DNA of 64,000 bases from Rhodopseudomonas_A palustris_F (GCF_000013745.1 NC_007925.1:5208001-5272000); one strand, 5' to 3'. Positions 26,990 through 35,950 are shown, counted from the stretch's first letter. A program made the numbers and translations. The notes: generated by a model from the sequence alone, not told the origin.

Positions 26990-29046
26990 GCCGCCTCATT
27001 GGTGAGTTTGCCGTCGCCGAGCGACTGGCCGATCGCCAGCAGCTGCGCGACGTCGAGAATCAGAGCAGCAGAGCCGTCGCCGAGGATGGTGGCGCCGGAG
27101 AACATGGTGACGTCGGAATGCAGCTTCGACAGCGACTTGATCACCGATTGGTGGCTGCCGATGATCTGGTCGGCGATCAGGCCGACGCGGGTCTCGCCCG
27201 ACGAGGCGATGATGATCTTCTGGTGACGATCCGGCTGGCCGCCGACTTCGAACAGATCGCGCAGCCGCAGGAACGGCACAAGATCGCCGCGCATGTTGAG
27301 GAAGTCGCGACCGCGCACCCGCTCCTCTTCGGCGGATAGTTCGGCGCATTCCTCGACCGCCGCCAGCGGGATGATGTAGCGGCCTTCGCCGACGCGGATC
27401 AGCAGGCCTTCGATGATCGCCAGCGTCAACGGCAGCCGCAACGTCACCGTGGTGCCGCGGCCGTGCTGGGTCGAGATGTCGATCGAACCGCGCATCGCGT
27501 CGATGGTGCGCTTGACCACGTCCATCCCGACGCCGCGGCCGGACAGCGTGGAGATGGTCTGCGCGGTGGAGAAACCGGGCTGAAACAACAGCTGATGCAC
27601 GTCGTCGTCGGACAACACCGCGCCCGGCTGAATCAAGCCCTGTTCTTCCGCCTTGGCGCGGATCCGGGCGGCGTTGAGACCGGCGCCATTGTCGCGCACC
27701 GTGACCAGCACCTGGGCGCCGGAGTGGATCGCGGCGATTTCGATGCGTCCGATCTCGGTCTTGCCGGCGGCGGCACGGCTCGCCGTGTCTTCGATGCCAT
27801 GGTCGATCGCGTTGCGGATCAGATGGACCAGGGGATCGGCCAGCCGCTCGATCATGGTCTTGTCGAGTTCGGTATCTTCACCGGAGGTGACGAAGTCCAC
27901 CGGCTTGCCGAGATCGCGCGACAGGTCGTGCACCAGGCGGCGGAAGCGGCCGAACAGCGAGCCGATCGGCACCATCCGCGCGCCCATCGTGGTATCGCGC
28001 AAGCCGGCGGCGAGGCGTTCGATTTCCTCGGCGATCGCCTTGATGGAAATGTCGTCGGTGGCGGCGGCCAATTGGCTGAGCCTGGCCTGGGCGATCACCA
28101 GCTCGCCGACCCGGTCCATCAATTCATCGAGCCGTTGCGCCTGCACGCGTACGGTCGGCATGCCCTTGTCGTCGAAACGACGTTGTTCGTCGCCCTTGGA
28201 TTTGGTCGCGGCGGTCGCCGGCTTGTCGGCTTCCGGCTCGGCACGCCGCGGTGCGGTGGCGACGGTCGGATTCGGGGCAAGCGACGGCGAGGCGATCATC
28301 GGCTGCGGTGCGACCACGGCCGTTTCCGGCAGCGGCTCGCAGCTCAGCACCATCTCGTCCTGCACGAACATGAAGACGTCGTCGATCGCGGCGCGATCGC
28401 AATCGCTGTTCAACGTCACGTCCCATTTCAAGAAGCACAGCTCGGGCTCGAGCTCGTCGAGCAGCGGCACATCCTCGGTCAACGCGGTGGCGAACGCGGT
28501 GCCGAGCTTGCGTAGATCGTCGAGATAATCGAGCGGGTTCGAGCCGTTTCGCAATACGTCGCGATCGAATTCGATGTGCAGTTGCCAGCCCCGCCCCGCG
28601 GTGGCGGGCGCAGGCGGCGCGGTGGTAACGGCGGATGCGATGCTATGCTCCTCGTCCGGCCCGCGATCCGCGGTCGGGGCGACGAAGCGGCGCAGTTCGT
28701 CGAGAATTGCATCGCCGATGATCGAATCGGTGCTCTCCGGCGCCTCGATCAGCGCGCGGATGTAATCCTTGGCGGAAAGCGCCACCGAGATCAGGTCCTG
28801 GCTGGCCTTGATCTCGCCCTTGCGCACCTGGTCGAACGCGGTCTCGAATTCATGGGTGAAGGTCGCGACCTTGTCGAAGCCAAACATCGCACCCGAGCCC
28901 TTGATGGTGTGCAGAGCGCGAAACGTGGTGTCGATCAGTTCGCGGTCGTCGGGACGCGATCCGAGATCGAGCAGCGCGCCTTCCAGCGCCTCGAACAAAT
29001 CGCTGGCCTCTTGACGGAAGACCTCGACCGGATCCAGCCCACTCAT
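26986..29046 (-). CDS. cheA: CheA chemotaxis sensor histidine kinase
   Basis: Protein of 686 residues. The P1 HPt domain has the phospho-accepting His46 in FRALHTIKGSGAMFGFD. A middle region (about 165-290) ends in an Ala/Pro-rich linker. The P3 dimerisation helix pair contains QRLDELMDRVGELVIAQARL. The P4 kinase domain has N-box VHLIRNAIDHGIED and G-boxes DNGAGLN and LSGRGVGMDVVKR. The P5 CheW-like regulatory domain closes the protein. All catalytic motifs are intact. It overlaps cheY at its start (ATGA) and cheW at its end, which indicates tight co-expression. Confidence 0.96.
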   Translation of the reverse strand: MSGLDPVEVFRQEASDLFEALEGALLDLGSRPDDRELIDTTFRALHTIKGSGAMFGFDKVATFTHEFETAFDQVRKGEIKASQDLISVALSAKDYIRALIEAPESTDSIIGDAILDELRRFVAPTADRGPDEEHSIASAVTTAPPAPATAGRGWQLHIEFDRDVLRNGSNPLDYLDDLRKLGTAFATALTEDVPLLDELEPELCFLKWDVTLNSDCDRAAIDDVFMFVQDEMVLSCEPLPETAVVAPQPMIASPSLAPNPTVATAPRRAEPEADKPATAATKSKGDEQRRFDDKGMPTVRVQAQRLDELMDRVGELVIAQARLSQLAAATDDISIKAIAEEIERLAAGLRDTTMGARMVPIGSLFGRFRRLVHDLSRDLGKPVDFVTSGEDTELDKTMIERLADPLVHLIRNAIDHGIEDTASRAAAGKTEIGRIEIAAIHSGAQVLVTVRDNGAGLNAARIRAKAEEQGLIQPGAVLSDDDVHQLLFQPGFSTAQTISTLSGRGVGMDVVKRTIDAMRGSIDISTQHGRGTTVTLRLPLTLAIIEGLLIRVGEGRYIIPLAAVEECAELSAEEERVRGRDFLNMRGDLVPFLRLRDLFEVGGQPDRHQKIIIASSGETRVGLIADQIIGSHQSVIKSLSKLHSDVTMFSGATILGDGSAALILDVAQLLAIGQSLGDGKLTNEAA

Positions 29047-29408
29047 GACCGCACCAGCTTGTTGACGACGGCCTGCAGCTGATCCTGGCTGAACGGCTTG
29101 GTGATCCAGCCGGTGGCACCGGCCTTCTTGGCCTCCTGCTTGACCGCGTCATTGGATTCGGTGGTCAGGAACACGATCGGCAACCCGGTCAAAGCCGGAG
29201 TCGCCCGCAGCGCCTTGATCAGCTCCATGCCGTTCATCACCGGCATGTTGAGATCGGTGATCACCAGGTGGGGCCGGCTCGCCTTGGCTTTTTCCAGGCC
29301 CTGGGCGCCGTCGCCCGCCTCGATGACATTATGACCGAGCGGCGCCAGCGCCACCTTGATCATCTGCCGGATGCTTGGGGAATCGTCGACGGTGAGGATG
29401 GTGGCCAT
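29043..29408 (-). CDS. cheY: CheY single-domain response regulator
   Basis: Receiver domain of 121 residues: acidic pair in TVDDSPSIRQM, phospho-acceptor Asp52 in VITDLNMPVMNG, Thr in FLTTES and Lys in ITKPFSQDQL. It receives phosphate from CheA, to act on the flagellar switch or serve as a phosphate sink. Its stop overlaps the cheA start, and the STAS gene stops just before its ATG. Confidence 0.95.
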   Translation of the reverse strand: MATILTVDDSPSIRQMIKVALAPLGHNVIEAGDGAQGLEKAKASRPHLVITDLNMPVMNGMELIKALRATPALTGLPIVFLTTESNDAVKQEAKKAGATGWITKPFSQDQLQAVVNKLVRS

Positions 29409-29726
29409 TTACTTCGTCTCGCTCTGTTCTGCGTCGGTCCGCTCGGAGAACGCGCTACTGGACACGCCGGCACGTTGAAACGTGGTCCTGAGATTTTGCG
29501 ACAAATCGGTCAGGTCCAGCCGGCCCCCCTGTTCGTCCGCGGTGCGCGTCGCCGACAGCAACAGCTGCACCGAGGTGACGTCGGCCTTGTCGACCGCCGA
29601 GCAGTCGACCTGTAGATCGCGTTGCTGGCTGAGCAGACTACGGATCAGATCATAGACCGCGCGGATGCCGGCAATGCTGCAGTCCGCGGGAAGGCGAAGC
29701 GAAGGCTGCGGCGACTTGATTTCCAT
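29409..29726 (-). CDS. STAS-domain protein leading the che operon
   Basis: Protein of 105 residues with a single STAS (anti-sigma-factor-antagonist) fold, strands and helix around LQVDCSAVDKADVTSVQLLL. The phospho-serine site of SpoIIAA-like proteins (DSSG) reads DVTS here, so regulation by phosphorylation is uncertain. It is the first gene of the leftward chemotaxis row, and cheY follows without a gap. STAS proteins head several non-enteric che clusters; the role is unknown. The ribosome site is weak (GAG, ten bases upstream). Confidence 0.8.
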   Translation of the reverse strand: MEIKSPQPSLRLPADCSIAGIRAVYDLIRSLLSQQRDLQVDCSAVDKADVTSVQLLLSATRTADEQGGRLDLTDLSQNLRTTFQRAGVSSSAFSERTDAEQSETK

Positions 29727-29995
29727 TTTTTGAACTCATGACCAGTTGATGACACGGACAAGTCGAACGAAGAGAGGGTCTTGAACACGCGCAGAACGGC
29801 GCAGTGGCCACAGGTATAACTACGTAGTTCTTTGGTCCCGTTAACACCCCAATTCAACTTTGACGGGTTAATCGCGCATAAAACGATTCAAGGGAAAGGC
29901 GAAGCACACTGGCAAAGCGTGAGATCCGATCCGACCGTCGCCTCGTAGTCTTCGACTGGTAGTCTCAGAGTGCTGCAACCGCGTTAATTTTCGTA

Positions 29996-30011
29996 CCCGT
30001 AGATTTACGGG
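29996..30011. repeat. Small perfect inverted repeat in the che upstream region
   Basis: CCCGTAGATTTACGGG has 6-bp arms around GATT, about 270 bp upstream of the STAS start. It could be an operator or a hairpin in a transcript. Confidence 0.35.
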
Positions 30012-30081
30012 ACGGCCGAACCACGCGGGCAATGCGCGTCAGCGGGTCGCGCAACGGCCGGATCGCAGCCGATGCAAGGCA

Positions 30082-30114
30082 AATGATTCCGGCTCAAGCC
30101 GGCAGGCAATCATT
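30082..30114 (-). terminator. Composite hairpin beyond the anf operon, possible terminator
   Basis: An inner stem CCGGC/GCCGG with a TCAA loop lies within outer arms AATGATT and AATCATT. It is about 220 bp past the stop of the last anf-linked gene on the minus strand. The outer arm ends in AATCATT on the minus strand rather than a clean T run, so terminator function is only a guess. Confidence 0.35.
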
Positions 30115-30331
30115 GATAATACTATTCTAATATGAGGCGCCGGCCGTCGTCAGAACGGACGGCGCTGAGCCGATGACGGCAACATGACGTCGATACGACG
30201 CCATGCTTTGAGCGAATGCAGCTCTGCATTTCGGCCGCGGTTAACTGATCGGGCGATTTACAGCCTTTGTCGAACGCTGCCTCGCCGCAAGAACTCAGTG
30301 AGACGGCACGCGCGTCATCAACCGCAGCGAA

Positions 30332-30889
30332 TCAGCCGCAGCTCCCGCAAGCTGCGCCGAAGCTGATCTCCCGCTGCACCGGGTCGTTCAACGGCATGCC
30401 GGCTTCGGACGGGATCGTCGGGATGGCCCGCAATTGCTCGACGTAATCGGCCGGCAGCCCATTGCAGATTGCACCGCTGACGATGTGCGCGAGATAGGCG
30501 TCGGTCGGCGGCTCCTGGATGCCGAGCAGCGCCCTCTTATATAGGAGGACCGGATAGCTCGTCCCCTCGCCGTCGGTCACCTCGGACGGCCAGAGAAAAT
30601 AGGCGCCGTTGCCGTCGAGCCGGACGTCGTGGCAGCGGTCCAACCGCTCGCCGTCGTAGAACGACAGCCGATACACCACGCCCCAGAGATCTTCGCCGCT
30701 GGCTTCGACAAAGGTCTCCTCGCCGCCGCCCCATTTGCTGGATTGGCCGTAGAAGCCGATGCGATAGTTCGGCAGCCTCGCCACCGCGACCGCCATCGGG
30801 TTGTAACAGCGCAGCGCGATCTGCGTGCTGTTCATGTCGGCGCCATAGACGAAGTAGAGATGATGCGATTTTTCGCCAAAAGCCAGCAT
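30332..30889 (-). CDS. GGCT-fold protein of the Fe-only nitrogenase operon
   Basis: Protein of 185 residues resembling gamma-glutamylcyclotransferase/AIG2-like proteins: the glycine-loop motif LYFVYGADMN (11-20, compare YFAYGSNM) and NGLPADYVEQL near the end. The catalytic Glu of active GGCTs, normally in an LDxxEGV segment, aligns with His87 in LDRCHDV, so cyclotransferase activity is doubtful. It ends in a Cys tail, AACGSCG. It starts 4 bp after anfO and is the last gene of the anf row. The ATG at 30889 is used because the fold begins there. A role in cofactor, metal or thiol handling is inferred from context. Confidence 0.75.
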   Translation of the reverse strand: MLAFGEKSHHLYFVYGADMNSTQIALRCYNPMAVAVARLPNYRIGFYGQSSKWGGGEETFVEASGEDLWGVVYRLSFYDGERLDRCHDVRLDGNGAYFLWPSEVTDGEGTSYPVLLYKRALLGIQEPPTDAYLAHIVSGAICNGLPADYVEQLRAIPTIPSEAGMPLNDPVQREISFGAACGSCG

Positions 30890-30893
30890 GTCA

Positions 30894-31643
30894 TCATCCT
30901 TTGAGTTGCTCGCCGCGGCCACCGCTCTCACCACGCCGGCCGATGCTGATGGTGAATTCGCGCCGACCCTGCAGCAGCGGTTCTGCGACGGCGGCGAGCT
31001 GCAGGCGGTCCAGCTCCTGCGCTAGCCAGCGCGGCTGATGATCGCAGACGATGTCGAGCCTCTCGAAGCCGCCGGCGTTGAGGAACGGGATCAGCAGCTG
31101 ACGCGAATTCAACTCTGGGTGGCTCTTCAGCACCGCGGTGAGGTGAAGCCGGAAGTGAGCGTCGCCGACCTTGACCGGCGCGGCGTCGATCGGCGCCGTT
31201 ACCTCGGCGAGCGCGCAAGGACCGCAGGCCGCCGCGGCCTTCCGAGCGGCTTCCGCCTCGCGCTCCGCCACGGCGTCGAGCTTGGCCAGCACCGGCCCCT
31301 CGCCTTCCCAATTGTGGAAGCCCATGTCCTCGAGCAGCACGTTGTGGATGCCGCGCAATCGCTGGCCGATGAAGATGCCGCAGTGCTCGAGATCGGCTAG
31401 CGCGCCTTTCAATTGGCTCTTCAGGTGCGCGAGGCCGAGATCGCGTTGCAGCGCCAGCGGCGTTTCGCTGATGCTGGTCCATTGTCCGTCGGCCCGCTCA
31501 TAGACCCGAACGAAGCCCGGCTCGAAGAAGCTGATCAGGTCGCCCGCGGCATCGACGAAGGCTGCGATCCGCAGCTTGCCGTCGGGGGCCGGGGCGCGGC
31601 GGAGCGCGGAGGCTCCGCCGCAGGATGAGGAACAACCGCCCAT
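30894..31643 (-). CDS. anfO: AnfO, Fe-only nitrogenase accessory protein
   Basis: Protein of 249 residues, matching the AnfO family found only beside Fe-only nitrogenase genes. The N-terminus is Cys-rich (MGGCSSSCGG). The body has IAAFVDAAGDLISFFEPGFV, LEHCGIFIGQRLRGIHNVLL and a C-terminal REFTISIGRRG. The molecular role of AnfO is not established; loss impairs Fe-only nitrogenase function in diazotrophs where it was tested. The ATG at 31643 is 4 bp after the anfK stop and the downstream GGCT-fold gene follows by 4 bp, so translation is probably coupled. Confidence 0.85.
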   Translation of the reverse strand: MGGCSSSCGGASALRRAPAPDGKLRIAAFVDAAGDLISFFEPGFVRVYERADGQWTSISETPLALQRDLGLAHLKSQLKGALADLEHCGIFIGQRLRGIHNVLLEDMGFHNWEGEGPVLAKLDAVAEREAEAARKAAAACGPCALAEVTAPIDAAPVKVGDAHFRLHLTAVLKSHPELNSRQLLIPFLNAGGFERLDIVCDHQPRWLAQELDRLQLAAVAEPLLQGRREFTISIGRRGESGGRGEQLKG

Positions 31644-31647
31644 GACA

Positions 31648-33036
31648 TCACCACACGTTCAGCAGCCATTCCTTGTTCTTCTTGTGCTCCATGTCGGTGA
31701 ACAGCGCATTGGCCATCTGTTCGGCGAGCCAAGTGGCGCCGCCATAGCCGACGACCGGGTGACGATAGAGCCCGGCGCGGTCGTAGGTCGGGAAGCCCAC
31801 CCGCACCATCGGGATATTGTAGTCGATCGAGATGAAGCGGCCCTTGGAGTGACCGAGGATCAGATCGAGCTCGAGTCCCTCATTCTTGATCCGGTTTTCC
31901 AGCTCCCAGAAGTCGGCGTTGGTGATGATCTCCATCGGATAATCGACGTTCTCCTGCAGCGCCTTGATGCGGGGATCGTTGACATAGCCGGCATTGTCGT
32001 CGCCGAGCAGCAACAGCTGCGGCTTCATCTCCAGGTCGAGGCAGAATTCCGCCAATCCGATCACCAGATCCGCATTGCCGTAGATCGCCACCTTCTTATC
32101 GGCGAGGAACATGTGCGCGACGTCAGAGATGGCGTCGAGCGCGATGCCGCGTTCCTTGACCAGGCTCGCAGGGATCGGCTTGCCGGTGACCTGCGAGAGC
32201 TTCTTCAACAGCGCGTCGGTGTTGCGGATGCCGATCGGGGTCGGGCCGATGGTCGAGGGGATTTTGAACTTCTTTTCCAGAAGTTGCGCCGCCTTGCCGC
32301 CCTCGTAGCGGTTCAGCGCGAAGGTGTGGATCGCCGAGCCGGTGGCTTCGAGGTCGGCGACGGTGGTGTTGCCATGCGAGATGCCGGCGCCGTCGGGCAT
32401 CAGCGGGCTGTCGAAGCTCTCGATCTCGAACAGCACGTTGGCCTCGATGCCGAGTTCGGAGACCAGGTGTTTGAGCTCCTTGACGTCGCCCGGGTTCACC
32501 CAGCCGGTCAACAGGTTGATCCTGCCCGACGGTTCACCCTTCTTGGCGAACTTCTTGACGAAGTCGCGCACCGCGACGTCATAGCCCGACACCATCGAGC
32601 CGACGAAGCTCGGCGAATGGATGGCCAGCAGATGCACTTCGCGGTCGGCATATTTCTCGGCGAGCAGGCCCTCCTCCAGCTTAGTGATCAGGCCATCGAC
32701 GTCGTCGCCGATCACTTCGGTCGAGCAGGTGGTGATGATCGGCACCACCTTGACATGCGGATAGCGCATCAACAGCACGTCGACCGCGGTCTCGACCCGG
32801 TCGAGCGCGCCGAACACCGCGCCGTCCTCGTGCACTGAGGACGAGGCGATCTCGAAGCTCTCCTTGAGGTGCTGGGAGATCAAAAGCCGGACGAACATCA
32901 CGCAGCCCTGACCGCCATGCACGATGCCGATGCAGTCCTTGATGCCGATCGAGGCGAACTGAGCGCCGGCCGGCTGGCAGGTGAAGATCGGGTTGATGGT
33001 GCCGACGCGGTCCTTGACTTTGACTTGGCAATTCAT
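31648..33036 (-). CDS. anfK: AnfK, Fe-only nitrogenase beta subunit
   Basis: Protein of 462 residues, the short beta subunit typical of AnfK (MoFe NifK is over 500). P-cluster cysteines appear as Cys20 in IFTCQPAGAQ, Cys45 in GGQGCVMFVR and Cys104 in TTCSTEVIGDDV. With AnfD and AnfG it forms the catalytic FeFe protein that receives electrons from AnfH. The ribosome site GAGGAGA precedes the ATG. It follows anfG by 10 bp. All expected residues are intact, so the enzyme should be functional. Confidence 0.97.
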   Translation of the reverse strand: MNCQVKVKDRVGTINPIFTCQPAGAQFASIGIKDCIGIVHGGQGCVMFVRLLISQHLKESFEIASSSVHEDGAVFGALDRVETAVDVLLMRYPHVKVVPIITTCSTEVIGDDVDGLITKLEEGLLAEKYADREVHLLAIHSPSFVGSMVSGYDVAVRDFVKKFAKKGEPSGRINLLTGWVNPGDVKELKHLVSELGIEANVLFEIESFDSPLMPDGAGISHGNTTVADLEATGSAIHTFALNRYEGGKAAQLLEKKFKIPSTIGPTPIGIRNTDALLKKLSQVTGKPIPASLVKERGIALDAISDVAHMFLADKKVAIYGNADLVIGLAEFCLDLEMKPQLLLLGDDNAGYVNDPRIKALQENVDYPMEIITNADFWELENRIKNEGLELDLILGHSKGRFISIDYNIPMVRVGFPTYDRAGLYRHPVVGYGGATWLAEQMANALFTDMEHKKNKEWLLNVW

Positions 33037-33046
33037 AGGAATCTCC

Positions 33047-33475
33047 TCAGTAGTTCTGGACCGTCAGCTCTTCATTGAGCGAGCCGTCGATGGTGAGCCA
33101 ATCGATGCGGGCGTGCAGCTTGGCGATCAGGGCTCGGATCTCGTCCTTGCCCATGTCGGAGAGCCAGGCGCAGCGCTCGGTGAAGTTGCGGGCCAGCAAC
33201 ACCGCGTCGACCCAGTAGCACTTGTCGAGCGGGGTCGGATTATCCACCTCCTCGCCAACCAGGATCTGGGCGGTCTTGCCGAGCACGCCGGCGCTCTGCT
33301 TGCGCCGGTCCCAGCCGCGGGAGTTGAACTGCCACAGGCAGTTCTTCATGATGTAGTTCTCCAGCTCCGACACCTTCGCCCTGGTCTCTGCGTCCATGTC
33401 CGCGAGCGGATCGTGGTCGTAGAGCTTGGGGTAATTGGCGCGCGCGACGTCTTTCTGTTTCTTGATCTTGGCCAT
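33047..33475 (-). CDS. anfG: AnfG, Fe-only nitrogenase delta subunit
   Basis: Helical protein of 142 residues found only in alternative (V and Fe-only) nitrogenases, where it caps the alpha subunit. Recognisable stretches are LENYIMKNCLWQFNSRGWDR, KTAQILVGEEVDNPTPLDKC and YWVDAVLLARNF. The N-terminus is lysine-rich (MAKIKKQKDVARANY). GGAGGA lies just before the ATG. Its position between anfD and anfK is canonical (HDGK order). Confidence 0.96.
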   Translation of the reverse strand: MAKIKKQKDVARANYPKLYDHDPLADMDAETRAKVSELENYIMKNCLWQFNSRGWDRRKQSAGVLGKTAQILVGEEVDNPTPLDKCYWVDAVLLARNFTERCAWLSDMGKDEIRALIAKLHARIDWLTIDGSLNEELTVQNY

Positions 33476-33485
33476 GGGGTCCTCC

Positions 33486-35060
33486 CTACTCGGCGGCTTC
33501 GGTGACGCTACGACGCGGAAACACCGGATAGTCGGCGGCGGTCTTGGCGCGGATGGCGGCGATCGGGTCGAACTTGCCGGAATAGCCGGTCATCGGCGAC
33601 GCCTTTGACTCGTCGGAGAGATTGGCATCGGACAGCATGCGCCGGGTGGTGAAGCCCTTGTCGGTCGCGTAGTCGTCCTTGGAGATGTCGATCGCCGACA
33701 GCTGATGCATCGGCGAATAGATCGCATTGTAGATGTCGCGGGCAAAGCGCACCCAGCCCTCCCAGCCCTTGTAGGGGCCGTTGTGGTAAGCATGGGCGTT
33801 GAGATAGGGCACCCGCATCTTCTTGGCGACTTCGCCCGGCCGCTTGCCGGTGAAGATCACGTCCGGCTTCAGGGTCTTCAGCGCTTCCTGATTTTCGAGT
33901 TCGTTGGGGTCATCGATCGCCAGCGCGCCTTCGCCGCAACGCGAGACGCCCTTTTCCATGTCGCCCTGATGGCCGAACTTGGTGTAGACCGAGACCACCT
34001 GGACGCCCATTTCTTCCTGGATGGCATGGGCCCAGTGCCAGAGCTTGGAGCCGCCCGGCCACAGGCACACCTTCTTGCCTTGCAGGCGCTCCTTGTACCA
34101 GGCGAGTTCGGGACCCCATTTGGCGGTCTCCTCGGCGATGATCGCCTCGGCGCGGTCTTCGATCCCGAAGAACAGGCCGACCTTGCGCAAGCTGTCGCCG
34201 AGCGCCTTGTGGCCGAAGCCGTCGATGTCGAGCCGCGGAATGCCGTAGCGCATCCGCAATTCGTCGCAGATGTATTCGGCCGAGCGGGCGCATTCCAGCA
34301 CGTTGAGATGGGCGCCGTGCATGCTGCGCAGATCGTCGTAGGAGCCGTTGCCGGTGAAGGTCGACAGCACCTGGATGCCCATACGCTTGAAGAAGTCGAT
34401 CATGACTTCCTGGTCACCTTGGATGTTGTACTCGCCGACGTAATTGATGACGTAGTCGCCGGTGATCTTCGGCTCGACGGTGCCGACCTTTTGGTTCAGC
34501 CAAGCGATGTTGATCTTGTGATGGCCGCCGGATTGGCTGGGGCCTGCGAAACCCGGCGAGTTGCAGACGAAGATATCGACGTCGGGCAGTTCCTCCATCA
34601 CCTCGGCGGCGATGGCGTTGACGTCGTCGCCGATCAAGGCGGTGGCGCAGGTCTGGTAGATGGTCATGCGCTTCATAGTCGGAAACGCTTTGAACGCCTC
34701 GAGGATGTTCTGCTTCAACAGCTTCTCGGCGCCGAATACGATGTGCTTCTCCTTCACGTCGGAAGCGAAGGTGTATTTCAGCTGATAGTCGTTATTATCG
34801 CTGATATAGCGTTTGGTCTGCCAGGTGTCGTAGGTGCAGCCGACCGGGCCGTGACTGAGATGGATCACGTCCTTCATCGGCGTGCCGATGACGTGCTTGG
34901 CGCCGCAATAGGCGCAGCCGCGTTCGGAGATCGAGCCAGGGATGGTGTTGAGATATCCCTTCGGCAGGCAGGAGGTCAGATCCTCCCCCGGGCCCTTGAC
35001 GACCGCGTGCTGCTTGCGCTCGGGGATGCATTTGCTGACTTCGAACTCATGATAGGGCAT
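33486..35060 (-). CDS. anfD: AnfD, Fe-only nitrogenase alpha subunit
   Basis: Protein of 524 residues carrying the FeFe-cofactor. The cofactor ligands are Cys257 in NVLECARSAEYI and His423 in YLNAHAYHNGPY; Gln176 and His180 near the active site lie in GPSQSGGHHKIN. P-cluster cysteines are Cys49 (RGCAYCGAKH), Cys75 (GPVGCTYDTW) and Cys138 (YQTCATALIG). The sequence is of Anf rather than Vnf or Nif type. It reduces N2 without Mo or V. It follows anfH by 62 bp; GGAGCGAGG precedes the ATG. No defect is visible. Confidence 0.97.
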   Translation of the reverse strand: MPYHEFEVSKCIPERKQHAVVKGPGEDLTSCLPKGYLNTIPGSISERGCAYCGAKHVIGTPMKDVIHLSHGPVGCTYDTWQTKRYISDNNDYQLKYTFASDVKEKHIVFGAEKLLKQNILEAFKAFPTMKRMTIYQTCATALIGDDVNAIAAEVMEELPDVDIFVCNSPGFAGPSQSGGHHKINIAWLNQKVGTVEPKITGDYVINYVGEYNIQGDQEVMIDFFKRMGIQVLSTFTGNGSYDDLRSMHGAHLNVLECARSAEYICDELRMRYGIPRLDIDGFGHKALGDSLRKVGLFFGIEDRAEAIIAEETAKWGPELAWYKERLQGKKVCLWPGGSKLWHWAHAIQEEMGVQVVSVYTKFGHQGDMEKGVSRCGEGALAIDDPNELENQEALKTLKPDVIFTGKRPGEVAKKMRVPYLNAHAYHNGPYKGWEGWVRFARDIYNAIYSPMHQLSAIDISKDDYATDKGFTTRRMLSDANLSDESKASPMTGYSGKFDPIAAIRAKTAADYPVFPRRSVTEAAE

Positions 35061-35122
35061 GGGCCTCGCTCCATGAAAGGGTTGGGGGACCGCGCGCCGG
35101 GGCGACCGGCGCGCGTGGGGGC

Positions 35123-35950
35123 TCAGTCCATCAGGCCGTATTTCACGACCATGGCTTCGAGTTCGTCCATCGCCATCGGCTTCGGGATCACGAAATCGGT
35201 GTTCTCGATGATCTTGCGGCCGAGCTCCTTGTATTCATGCGCCTGGTTGGCGTCGGGCTGGAATTCGGTGACCGTCTTCTTGTTGAATTCGGCCTTCTGC
35301 ACGATGTTGTCGCGCGGCACGAAATGGATCATCTTGCTGCCGATCGCCTTGGTAAATTCGGCCAAAAATTCCTTTTCGCCATCGACGTTGCGGCTGTTGC
35401 AGATGATGCCGCCAAGCCGGACGCCGCTCTGCTTGGCGTATTTGGTGAGACCCTTGCAGATGTTGTTGGCGGCGTAGATCGCCATCATTTCGCCGGAGGC
35501 GACGATGTAGACTTCCTGCGCCTTGCCGTCGCGGATCGGCATCGCGAAGCCGCCGCACACCACGTCGCCGAGCACGTCGAAGAACACGAAATCGAGGTCT
35601 TCGGTGTAGGCTTCGTTCTCTTCCATCAGGTCGATGGCGGTGATGACGCCGCGGCCGGCGCAGCCGACGCCGGGCTCCGGACCGCCGGACTCGACGCAGC
35701 GGATGTCCTTGAAGCCGGTCTTCACCACCTTATCGAGCGTCACCTTCTCGGCGCCCTCGACGCGCAGCGTGTCCATCACGGTCGCTTGCGGCAGGCCGCC
35801 GAGGATCAAACGCGTGGAATCGGCCTTCGGGTCGCAGCCATGGATGAAGACGTGCTTGTCGTGGAAATGCGCCAGCGCCGCCGCGGTGTTCTGGGTGGTG
35901 GTCGATTTGCCAATGCCGCCCTTGCCGTAGATCGCAATCTTGCGTGTCAC
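35123..35950 (-). CDS. anfH: AnfH, Fe protein (dinitrogenase reductase) of Fe-only nitrogenase
   Basis: Protein of 275 residues. The P-loop is GKGGIGKST (10-18). Cys97 and Cys132 bind the bridging 4Fe-4S cluster (GVGCAGRG and DVVCGGFAMP), and Arg100 is the DraT ADP-ribosylation site. It donates electrons to AnfDGK with ATP hydrolysis. The start is GTG at 35950 with GGAGGG upstream, giving the usual N-terminus TRKIAIYGKGGIG. It is the first gene of the anf row, with the sigma-54 promoter 95-111 bp upstream. No anfA regulator lies in this window. Confidence 0.97.
   Translation of the reverse strand: MTRKIAIYGKGGIGKSTTTQNTAAALAHFHDKHVFIHGCDPKADSTRLILGGLPQATVMDTLRVEGAEKVTLDKVVKTGFKDIRCVESGGPEPGVGCAGRGVITAIDLMEENEAYTEDLDFVFFDVLGDVVCGGFAMPIRDGKAQEVYIVASGEMMAIYAANNICKGLTKYAKQSGVRLGGIICNSRNVDGEKEFLAEFTKAIGSKMIHFVPRDNIVQKAEFNKKTVTEFQPDANQAHEYKELGRKIIENTDFVIPKPMAMDELEAMVVKYGLMD

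Larger units (their letters stand above)
29727..30331. other. 605-bp intergenic region between the che and anf operons
   Basis: No convincing gene. It holds the che promoter region (leftward) and the 3' end of the anf operon transcript. Two inverted repeats are visible, listed separately at 29996-30011 and 30082-30114. The part around 29820-29900 is clearly AT-richer than the surroundings. No sigma-54 or FNR box was found here. Confidence 0.6.
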
